DNA from: Geosiphon pyriformis
Taxonomy: Eukaryota; Glomeromycota; Glomeromycetes; Archaeosporales; Geosiphonaceae
Reading direction: 5' to 3'
Assembly (NCBI GenBank): GCA_016748015.1
Contig: JAAOMT010000135.1
Location: 699,326 to 763,325, forward strand
DNA: 64,000 bases
In this document: piece by piece, positions 49,584 through 59,228 of the stretch
How the letters are laid out: every line of letters begins with the position of its first letter
Numbering within the stretch: the stretch's first letter is position 1
Notes under the pieces: model-generated
The model's input: only the letters and a program-made list of their open reading frames with translations
What the model was told of the DNA's origin: nothing
Databases searched by the model: none
Position numbers and translations under genes: made by a program

Positions 49584-52500
49584 ATGTGTAATGTTCGGAA
49601 CATTAATGTTCCTGCCAAGCAGAACAATGTTGTTTATTGGCACAAAGAGTCAAGTAATATGGTGTCTATAGTGACAAAGATGAAATTAAAGCCCAGCATT
49701 AAGCCATGGATTATGAACAAGTTTGAAGGTGTGCACATTTTTACATCTGGTCTAGACAGTGGGTTTCTTGGGGCTGGTGTGGCAATAATCATGGACAATT
49801 CTTTGGTTCAACATGTTTCTAAGAAAGAAAAAGTTCCTGATCACATTGTTTTAGTGTGTTTTCTTTTCAAAGGCAGAGTTTTGGTTTCAATTATTGGCTT
49901 GTATGCTTGTGCCTTTTCAGGTAACCAATTTAAACAGGCATTCTGTGTTAATTTTTTTATAGCTCGAATTGTTAATTCTAGCAGCTTTGTTGTCTTGGGT
50001 GGTAATTTTAATAAATGTAGTTCTAAAAAAAGTGCGAGTTATAGATTTTGTTTGGGTTTGGGCTTAGTTAATTCTTTTGGTGGACATTCTTTGGCTGGAG
50101 CTTTTACATGGAGCAACTTGAGGGGTGTTGAGAAAGTTATTGATCACATCTTGGTTAGTAAATCCCTAATTTCAGCTGTGGCAGGTCATAAGGTTGGCTT
50201 TGTGTCTGAATTTTTTGATATTAATCATAAAGCTGTCTCAGTCTTAGTGGGTTTGGGTGGGCTTTTGAATGTTCGATTGAGGGTTTTATGCAAACAAGTG
50301 AACAAAGATCATTGGAAATTCAAGTTAAAGGGCATGAATGTTAATGAGTAGAAAAGTTTTGCAGAGTGCTCTATGGGCAAATTTTTGAAAAGATCAGTTG
50401 ATTTTCATGTTGTGAAACACAATAGTAATTTGGATAATATATGGGATATTCTTAAAAGGGTGGTGGTTGATTCTGCTAATGAGGTATTCTTCAGACTCTG
50501 GTTTAGTGAGTTTGAAGGTGCTAGGAACAAGTTTTCTTCTAAGTTACACAGGTCGGAATTGCTGATGTCCAAAATTACCAGCAGTTTGAATTCGGGTCTG
50601 GTTTCAGAGACTGACTGCTTGGTTGGTACCTGGACAGGCATAGATAGCAATAAGGCATCCAAGGTTCGCATTATGATTGATAAGAGTGATAAGATTGAGG
50701 ACATTTTACATCATATCTCAGTTGTTAAAAGGGATTACCACAGGTCCAAGTATCACAAATTTAAAGTTGCCAGGAATGACTCCATCAAGAAGGCAGTGTC
50801 AAAATGCATGGAAAATTTTTGTGCAAATAAGAGACAAATGATAAACAGCATTTTAGATTGACTTTTCAGAAAAGTGGTTCTCGATCATTTGATTGTTAAC
50901 AATGAGCTTATCTTGAAGCTTCAGACAGTCAAGTCTTCAATTAATACTATAATAGAAGATTGGACAAGGAAATGCTTGGTTGCTGGTGCTCTGTCAGGTC
51001 ACTGGAATGCCCAATACACTCCTTTAAGTCACATTAATGATGATACATTTTCTGGAATTATGAGTGTTATTAGCATGGAAAAACTTCTGCAGATTATCAA
51101 AAACTTACCAGATAGCAAAACTGCTGGACTTTTTGGCATTCCCAATAAACTTTGGAAACATAGTGATTCTCTAGTTCTCAATAATTTTTTGAGCATTTTC
51201 AACAAGTGTTTGATGTCTGGAGAGGTTTCTAAGCAACAGAAGAGGTTCTGGGTTTCTATGATTCCTAAACCTTATAACTAGAAGGACATTCTTACTAATA
51301 CTAGACCAATTGCACTAATTAAAACTGCCCAGAAGATCTTGTTTAAGATTCTTTCAGACAGGATCTCTTTGGCTTATAGTAGATTTGACGTTTTACATGG
51401 TGACAATTTTTTGGTGTTAAAAGGCACTTCTACACAATCCCCTATTTTTGCTGTTGGCTCAATTGTTGAAGATGCTCTGAAGAAAAACAAAGAGTTGTGG
51501 TTGGTTCTTCAGGATATGCACAAGGCTTATAATTCTGTCGGATAGTCTTATTTACTCAATAATTTGGTCAAGATAAAAATGTGTCCCCATTTCATAAACT
51601 TTTTCAGTAACATATACAATAATAGATTCAATTGAGTTATGATGGATTTTGGTCTGTCTGATGGTTATGTTGTGCATGATGGCTTGGATCAAGGGGAGGT
51701 GTTTTCACTACTGCTGTAGCATATCTTCTATGATTTATTGTTATATGAAGTCAAGAAACATGAACAATTATATGGCTATCAGATGTGTTTAAGAGTCTAT
51801 GCCAAGTCTAGTAAACTTGACCCAAGTAATAATAAGACTTTGTTTTTTGCTGCAAGTGTCTTTGTTAATAACACAATATGGATTGGAAATTGCTTGGCGG
51901 CAACACAAAATATTTTGAATATAGTAAGTGAATTTTTTTCTATCAATGACATTTCAATTAATACTGAGAAAACTGTTGCTATTCCTATTAACAAGGTGTT
52001 AAAAAGGCTGAACTGTTTGTTAGTGGATTGAGAATTTTAGTGGCCAAAAGAGACAAGTTTCATTACTATTTGGGGATTTTCTTGTCAACTAAAGGCCTTT
52101 TTAAGCCAAGTCTAGCCAAAGCCCACAATGATGTCAAGTTTTTTTCTAATGTGGTTTTGAGAAAGGCCATTACTAAAAAACAATTTTTATATTTGGTTTC
52201 TGCTGTTCTACAGCCTATTATTTATTACAGACTTCAATTTAGCTTTGCTTCTAAGGGTGTTTGTGAAAAGTGAGACAAATTGCTAAAAAAGGGGCTTAAA
52301 TTTAAAGCAAATTTGCCTAAAGACTTTTCTAGTATGGCACTGCATCATCCTGAGCTGTATGGCCTGAAATCTTTTGAGCAAGTGCTTTCTGAAAGTTTGT
52401 TGGCCAACTTAATCAATTTTAGTAATGCTGGTGGAATTCTCGGCAGATTTTTTGACTATAGGACAATGGATTTATAGGCTGTCAGCTGGATGCTCTGGCA

Positions 52501-54241
52501 CCTTCTTTGTTTTCTGGTTATGTTACCTATCAATCCTCTGAATTGTTTTTTGGCTGGTGCTACACAAGTGCTCACTTTATGCAAAATCTCCTTAGGTGGT
52601 GCATTTCCTAATATTTTTTGGGCTGGGACTGGTGTGCTGATTTTGAACGTGCTGGGTCTGAATGGTTATTTGGACATTAGAAAATCTCTCATGAAATACG
52701 GCCTTATTTTTGCCAACCAACTTTTAGATCATCATGGCATATGCTTTATTTGGAACATCTTTTGCAGATAAAAAAAACTCAACCTAAGAGGTCCAATTTC
52801 TATCTGGTTTATTTCTGTTACTAATTTTGTCAAAGATGGCAGTTTGGATGTCAAAGTAACTGCAGCATCCCATTCTGCTTCCACCAAATTTTTCCATGAC
52901 ATTGGTTTTACTTTTAAGCATTTGTTGGCCTTTAAGCATGGATCTGTTGAAGTTTATACTAATGGGTCTGTCAAGGATTTAGGATTGATTGGTGCCTGTA
53001 GCAGCACTGCTGCTTACTTTCTAAGAGCCAATGCTAGCATTAGTGTAAAAGTTCTTGGCTTATTGTCCTTAACACTGGTGGAGCTGCAAGCTATTGTGTT
53101 GGCACTGGAGTGTGTACCTGTCTCTAGCATGATTAAATTGTTTACAGATAGTTAGGCATTGCTAAATATTTGTAAATTTGACATGGACATGTCTGATCCT
53201 AATTTTTGCTGCAAATGTTAGATCAAAAAAGAGCATATTCATCAGGTTATTTCAAGAAAGAATCTGTCAGTCACATAATAAAAGATCAAAGAACATTTTG
53301 GCATTGTCGAGAATGAACAAATGGAACTACTTGCTAATGTCACAGTTTTTTTTAAATCTTTACTGCCCCTGGACATGTCATATTACTTTTTTAGAGTTGA
53401 GGACAGATCTGTTTCTGGAAATGCATGTCATTTCATCAGAAACTTGTTTGACACTGTTAATTTTGTCAAGTAGTACTTCAGGTGTAGTGCTTGTGTTGTT
53501 GAGGTTGGTGATGCTGGTAAAGTCAATGCATCCAAGTCATACAGTATTTGGCATCCTGATGGTAGGATCTGCTCCAGTTATACCAGTTCATCTTCAGCTT
53601 TTTTGTAGTTCTATCTTATGAAATCTCTGCATTGTCGCCTGCTGGTTGCCATAAGAAAGAGATTGTACAATTCCAGATATCCTAGCGTGCTGTGTATTAG
53701 GTGTGGCATGGTCAAGACTTCTAATCATCTATTTTTATGCCAGCATGATGACAATGCCAAGAAAACTATATTGTTTTCCATTAGGAAAAAGTGGTGCAAG
53801 GTGGCTGGTAAGTCTGCTATAAGAGGTAAGGTAATATATTCTCTGTGTGAAGCTAAGTTATCCAATGATTTGTACATGTTGTTGGCCAAGAGATTTGTGT
53901 TGAAAAGCTGGTTGGCTGATGCTATCCAGTGCCTTGGCTCTGCTTCTGGTAGCTGTATGATTGTCGATTTAGTTCGTAGTTTCACAGAGTGCTATAGATC
54001 AGACATTTGGCTGTCTGCAGCCAAATTGAGTATCTTCTATGAAAAGCATGGTTTGTTACCATGTGATGAATCTGTAGTGCCTTCGGTTGCTAGTTTGTCA
54101 GACTTTTGGACTGTTGATGTCATCTGTAGTCTCAGTATTAGATTGGGTATTCATGTGAGCTTTGATTTGTGTCCCCATATTGCTGGTTTGGGTTTGGGTT
54201 TCTTGTGTAATATTCTTTTAATAGATTCTGTGAGTGTATAG
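49584..54241 (+). pseudogene. LINE ORF2: endonuclease, reverse transcriptase, RNase H, zinc motif
   Basis: The APE-type endonuclease spans about 49590-50280: TKMKLK, where TE is usual; GNFN where GDFN is usual; and a DINHKAV end where a DH pair is usual. RT spans about 50870-52200: TRPIALIK, LQDMHKAYNSV, GLDQGEVFS and FVNN in place of FVDD. A frame slip at about 52025 separates it from the rest. RNase H spans 52940-53300 (VYTNGS for VYTDGS, LVELQA, LFTDS). The C-terminal finger CIRCGMVKTSNHLFLC is near 53690. Stops are mainly former TGG or CAG. The catalytic replacements are Asp to Asn or Glu to Lys, so the protein would be dead even without stops. Confidence 0.85.
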
Positions 54242-54390
54242 TGCTGCCTTGACTGGGCCAAGTGTCTGGTCATGTGTAAAAAAGACATGAGCTACACTTA
54301 AATTGGAATCTTGTTTGATTTTATGTATTTAGGTAGTAGTTGGGCTGCATTCATAAAACTCTTAATAAAAAAAAAATAATAATAATTAAT
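54242..54390 (+). repeat. LINE 3' UTR with tail shared by ORF1-only elements
   Basis: The stretch CCTTGACTGGGCCAAGTGTC and its continuation through TTAGGTAGTAGTTGGGC recur on the minus strand at 45165-45040 (H-B). A less similar form is at 32060-31930 (H-A), 30974-30850 (H-trunc) and 55000-54890 (LINE-frag). It ends in an A-run plus TAA repeats and is the likely recognition site for the reverse transcriptase. Confidence 0.8.
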
Positions 54391-54889
54391 ATTTTAACTA
54401 AATAATAAATAATAAAATATAAAAATAAAAATTATAATTTAAATTTTGTTTATTAATAACAATTTTAAATATTTACAAATTTAAATTGTGTTATTAAATA
54501 TAAATACTAAGTAAAAAAAAACATATTATTAATTTGTTAATTAAATTAATATTAAAATATATTTTGAATAATAAAATTATTAATATTAAAAAATTTTATT
54601 ATAATTAAAAATATGTAATATTTTGCCAAAAAAATTCAAATTAATATATTATATATATTATAAAACCTTTTATATAATTAAGTTTATTAATATTTTATTG
54701 GCTAATTAATTAGATTAAAATTATTTAAGTATACTATTTTAATAGTTTTTTCAAGTTAAATTTAATAATTATAAATTGCTAATTTTTATATATATATAAT
54801 AAAAATTTTACATAAGAAATTACCAATTATAATATAAAAAAAATTATATAATTTTGGTTATTATATTATTTTTTTTTATTATGTTTTAC
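54391..54889. other. AT-only spacer
   Basis: Nearly pure A/T. I see no gene or alignable element relic. Confidence 0.6.
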
Positions 54890-56010
54890 AAGTGAGATCT
54901 AAACACTGTTCAGCACAATATATCAACATAAGTGATCTAAACTAGGTGTAAATTATGTTTTTTCTACATGTAACCAGCCACTTAAGCTGATTAAGACAAC
55001 ACTAAACACCTATATAAATCGAAACTGGGTTACTAACCCCCAAAAAAAACAAACAAGACTTACAAAACCCAAAACAAACACCAAATATCTTAGCAACACC
55101 AAACAACCTAATAACACCAGCAGACAATCCTAAAAACAGACCAAAAATCGAGATAGAAACCAAACTGCCTAGTAGAATCAGCCCATTTTTTTCCATAAAA
55201 ACATGATACTTAGCCTAAACCAACTAAATCTCATTCCTAAAAGTAAGGCAAAAAGTTTGCACAAATTCTACAACTTTTAGACACACTACTTTGGTGTCAC
55301 CAAAAATAAATACTGTTTTTTAGAGCCAACTTACAAAGACAAAACTCTTACAAATGACCATATACACATTAACATTAGAAGCACAAGATAATATTAGCTG
55401 AAACACACAAGAAGATGAACAAGAAAAACCAGAAAGTGCCCTTCAAAAAGCTGCATGAGCATCCAACAACCAGCTACAAGCAGACTTGTTAGCCATGCAA
55501 GAAAAAATGTAATCCAACACCTTAACATTACCACAATATAAACATGTTACACCAGAATAGCATTTGTTGTAAAATCACTTCTGTACAGCAACAAATAGCT
55601 GATAATACAAAGCTTTTATAAAATAAGTGCAGGCACCAGCAGAAAATCTACTGGTCAAACCAACAGCCATGTATAAGTCCAGATGTCACACCAAAAATGA
55701 ATTAAACTAATTAACATCTGAAAGCAAATTATCCACCAGAAACTTAAAACCAGAACCAACCTCCCAATAAGCATGATGCATGAACCAAAAAATATCATGA
55801 ATAAAGTGTCTTAAGCTATCAGAAACAATTTTATCTCCAGTTAGTATATAATATTCTTTTAATTGGAGAAGGAAACACTATTTAGAAAGGAAAACAATAT
55901 TAGCAAGTATGTCTGCATGTTCATTTCCTAACACACTTGAGTGACTCTTAATCTTGTGCCAGCTAACTCTTAAATTCTTATCACGAATAATACCCACAAT
56001 GTGCTGGCAT
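54890..56010 (-). mobile_element. 3' part of a second LINE, cut by E6
   Basis: Contains the end of ORF2, the shared 3' tail and a T-run (A-tail on the minus strand) at about 54868-54880. Its 5' portion must lie beyond E6, right of the window. The flank next to E6 is GCAT (56007-56010), the predicted target duplication. Confidence 0.82.
55002..56010 (-). pseudogene. LINE ORF2 C-terminal fragment (RNase H end and C-terminal domain)
   Basis: The minus-strand reading begins in RNase H: NLRVSWHKIKSHSSVLGNE, followed by HADILAN, contains the conserved His and Asp of the RNase H C-part. Then come VWHLDLYMAV, a CLYCGNV zinc motif and the closing segment MEKNGLILLGSLVS ... FGFCKSCLFFLG, which ends ORF2 at 55002. 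It is a different subfamily from the 47.6-54.4 kb LINE, whose ORF2 ends otherwise. Stops and the loss of some Cys codons show decay. Confidence 0.78.
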
Positions 56011-56990
56011 TGTTACTAGAAATTTTTGGTCTCTTTTCTGTAATGTTGTTGATACTTATTTGCTGTGAATTCACGTTTCCAGGAAATAGTTGGACCTCCA
56101 GTAACTGAATTTATCTTCAAATTATCTCCTATAATTTGAACTTGCTGGGCTTATGAGTGGAATAGCCAATTCTGTGCCAGTTGCTTTATGTAGTTACGTT
56201 GTAGTAAACGTCAACTCTTTCCCAGGAATTGCTCATCTGGAAGCTCACTAAAAATGTGTAGTTACTTTGCTGTGAAAGTTAACTCTTCTACAGGAATTTT
56301 GTTTGTAGGCTACCCTAATGATTGTAATAAGAAAAGAAAAGAAAAATAAAAGAAGTGTAAAAGAAATAGGATTTTATCAAGGGAACCGTTTTCTATCCAG
56401 GCCTGGAGTCACTAACAGTTTACTAAAATTGGTAGCTAATCAATTTCGAAATGTTAGTTGGGTTTTGGGAATTTTCCAAGTACAATAATTAAAGAATTTG
56501 GTTTTTCGAATTATTTGATATTTATTTCTTTTTGTGTATATAGGAACAGTTTTAAGAGATAAATCTAAAGTAAGATATATTTTCTTGAAGAGAGAAGCTC
56601 TTCTTTTATACAACTTGTCGTCACACTATTTTATGAACTTGAACTTTGCTATTTTCTACAATTTCGCTGAACTAAAGATATATTTCAGCAAACTACAAGT
56701 TATTTCGGTGAACTATTAGATATTTTGGTAAACTATCAATTATTTCGGCAAATTTCTACAAATTTCGGTGAACTTCTGAATGTTATATAGTTCGGGGTAT
56801 TGCATAATTGATCATCGCAATTAGGTTACATTTGTGTTGTGTACAATTTGGGTTATTAATTAAATGATAATTTTGGACATTTTTGCTAATGTAATAAGTG
56901 ATCATTTGAAATAATAATATATGCTAATTAATGATAGGAATTATAAGATAATTTTATGCTAAATAATATCTCTAATTTCGTCTGGTAACA
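56011..56990 (-). repeat. E6 3' LTR
   Basis: The plus strand begins TGTTACTAGAAA and ends CTGGTAACA. Homologous to the E2 LTRs with small indels (for example near 56500 and 56800). The polypurine tract lies at 56991-57006 (minus-strand reading ends GGAGGAGATTA). Confidence 0.92.
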
Positions 56991-57687
56991 TAATCTCCTC
57001 CTCAAAACTGAGCTCCATCAAAGTCCAAGTACTGTTTGTTATTTCCAGATAATAATCCAAAATTATTGAAGAAATTTGGTCTGAAAATTGTTGAAATTTC
57101 AGTTCTGTGAGCTTTCCAATGTATTGAATCTTCAAAGGTTGAAAAATTGGGTTTTGTAGTACGTTTTCACAGGTGTGGAATAGGTCATAAAGTCTAAGAG
57201 CAGCTCTAAGCCTGTAGCAACTGTTTGTTGATCCAGCTGTTGTCTTGAATTCATTGTGAAGTTGTTTCTGAATAGCTTCTTTTGTGAGGTTTGTTGTTGT
57301 AAGTTCTAGTTTCTGTTCGTAGAGTGTTTTTTCAATGTAAAAATATCTATAGATTAGAGGATATTCAATGTTTTCCTCATTGAGACACAGTTGAAGTTTT
57401 TGTTGAATTGTAGCATTTGGTGGAATACTAATCGGAATGAGCATTAGGTTTTCTCTTAAAGCAAGCTTTAAAAGTTCTGGCAGGTGAATTCCAGTATAAT
57501 TTCTTGTGTTTTTTTTATATGGGTGATATTTTCGTGAATTTGGGGCTAATTTTGTAACTACTTCTGTTTGGGTATAATTTATGTGGTTTCCAGTAACAGT
57601 AATAGATAATTCAGGTATTGTTTTTAAAGCTAACATTAGTTTTTGGGATAATTGTTGAATGTTTTGAGGAATAATCATTATAAGCAA
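56959..57687 (-). CDS. E6 ORF3: intact 242-aa protein of unknown function
   Basis: This is the only open copy of ORF3. It starts MLIMIIPQNIQQLSQKL (MIIPQ at the fourth codon is an alternative start shared with E2) and ends DEIRDII, running 32 bp into the 3' LTR. Residues about 45-60 are basic (YHPYKKNTRNY), the middle has PPNATIQQKLQLCLNEEN, and the C-terminal third carries NPIFQPLKIQYIGKLTEL, the block conserved in all five copies. I see no signal peptide, transmembrane stretch, Cys cluster or known catalytic motif. It follows integrase by about 107 nt. It may be a structural or nucleic-acid-binding accessory; this is inference only. Confidence 0.7.
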   Translation of the reverse strand: MLIMIIPQNIQQLSQKLMLALKTIPELSITVTGNHINYTQTEVVTKLAPNSRKYHPYKKNTRNYTGIHLPELLKLALRENLMLIPISIPPNATIQQKLQLCLNEENIEYPLIYRYFYIEKTLYEQKLELTTTNLTKEAIQKQLHNEFKTTAGSTNSCYRLRAALRLYDLFHTCENVLQNPIFQPLKIQYIGKLTELKFQQFSDQISSIILDYYLEITNSTWTLMELSFEEEIMLPDEIRDII

Positions 57688-57793
57688 TTTGAAAAATAAA
57701 AATTTATTTTTGGTGTATGGGTTTTTATGTTATTTTTGTTTTGTTTTTGTGAGATTGTTTCTAAATTATAAGAGAATAACTAGTAAAATTAAA

Positions 57794-59179
57794 TTAAGTG
57801 TTAAGGTTGGAAGGTTGTTCAATGACAACTATTGGTTTTAAGTTTCGGGGAATATCTTCGGGACTGACCAAAGAGAAATATGTACCAATTTGTGGAATTA
57901 ATAGTTCAGGATTGTTTCTGGAATGATAGTGTTTCAAACGATCTCCATGTGCAACTTTTGCTAGGATTTTGTCATCAAGTCTTAGCTTGTATGATCCATT
58001 GCCTAGGACTTCATGGATAAAGAATGGTCCATCCCATTTATTTTCAAATTTTCCACTCCATTGTTTTTCAGCTTTAGTTCTGTGTAAGAGAACTTTGTTT
58101 CCAATTTTGAATTTATTGGTAACTGAAGGCAATTTGTCATCATGCTGTTCTTTTTGTTAAGCTTGGAAGTATTCAATATGGGTGGCTGCTATTCGTCGTT
58201 TTTCTTCCAATGTGCTAAGCAGAGTGTAGGCTCTTTGTTGAAGCATTTCTTGGAAATTGTTTTCATCAATCGGTTGTGCTGGGTATGTTTCTACTGTGAA
58301 ACTAATTGGTAACATTGCCATCCTTCTATAAGTTAAATCAAATGGTGTGTGTTTTGTGGTATCTTGTTTTAATGTCCTATATGTTAGTAACACTGATGGA
58401 ATAAAGAGATCCCATTCTTGCTCAAAATCGGTTGAGACTTTGGCTAATGACTTACATAATGTTCTGTTAAAATGTTCCACAAGTTCATTTGTTTGTGGAT
58501 GGTAGGGCAAAGACAAAGGTCTTTTGACATTGAATCGTTCACAAATTTCTTGTATCAGGTTGTTCACAAAGTGTGTTCCCTGATCGGATAAAAGTTCAAT
58601 TGGACATTTATGTCTACAAATAATGTCTTTGTAGATGAAATTTGCTACTGATTTTGCATCTGTTCGTTGAATGGCTCTGGCTTCAGGCCATTTAGTAAGA
58701 TAGTCTACAGCTACTGCAATATAACGGTTTCCTTAAGTGGTAATAGATAGTGGTCCGACTAAATCGATACCAACTCTGTCAAAAGGCTGTCCAACTTTGA
58801 TTGGATTTAAAGGTTCTGTAGGGCAAGTTCCTCTTCTTCTTTGACAACTATCACAAGATTCAACATATTCGTGAATGTCTTTTCTCATTCGAGGCCAAAA
58901 GTAGTATTCTAGTGTTCTTTGAGTGGTGCTATCTTTTCCGAAATGTGCTGATGAAGGATTTGAGTGCATATTGTATAAAATGGTCTCTTTTTCCTGTTTT
59001 TGTATTAATCTGAGTGGTTTGGTTGGGTTTTTGAAATTTCAATGATAGATAATGTTGTTGTGTAGAAAATATTGTTTGGCTTGTTGTTGTAACCAATGTT
59101 TTTTGTCTGAGAACCAATCTGTTGGGATTGTTAATGTCTCCAAATATTGTTTGAGATTGTTGTAGTTTTCGGGATTCAT
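57794..59179 (-). pseudogene. E6 integrase ORF (separate; catalytic triad intact)
   Basis: Starts MNPENYNNLKQYLETL, +1 relative to RNase H and 49 nt after its stop at 59231-59229. It has an H2C2 finger (AHFGKDST ... CDSCQRR). GIDLVGPL is near 58760, LLSDQGTHF near 58580 and ELVEHFNRT near 58475, supplying Asp, Asp and Glu. The GPF module KWDGPFFIHEV follows near 58030. Three in-frame stops (about 59041, 58734 and 58157, each a former Gln or Trp codon) are the only clear lesions. It ends EQPSNLNT. Confidence 0.88.
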
Positions 59180-59228
59180 TGTTTGTTGTTTTGATGCTGT
59201 TAATTCAAATGGGTGTTGGTTTTGTTTT

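Larger units (their letters stand above)
47600..54390 (+). mobile_element. Near full-length LINE (non-LTR retrotransposon)
   Basis: About 6.8 kb: ORF1 (RRM-like, CCHC), ORF2 (APE-type endonuclease, RT, RNase H, C-terminal zinc motif), a 3' UTR with the shared tail, and an A-run with TAA repeats at 54366-54388. The 5' end is approximate. RNase H after RT, an APE endonuclease and a TAA tail place it among I/Tad-like LINE groups by layout. ORF2 resembles sequences I remember from Glomeromycotina. Confidence 0.88.

Noticed and set aside
53178-53621. 147-codon + strand ORF in the LINE
   Set aside because: Out of frame with ORF2. The true frame in this stretch links RNase H to the C-terminal finger.
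56959-57687. ORF3 as a retroviral envelope gene
   Set aside because: No signal peptide, transmembrane segment or cysteine pattern in any of five copies. Position alone is not enough.
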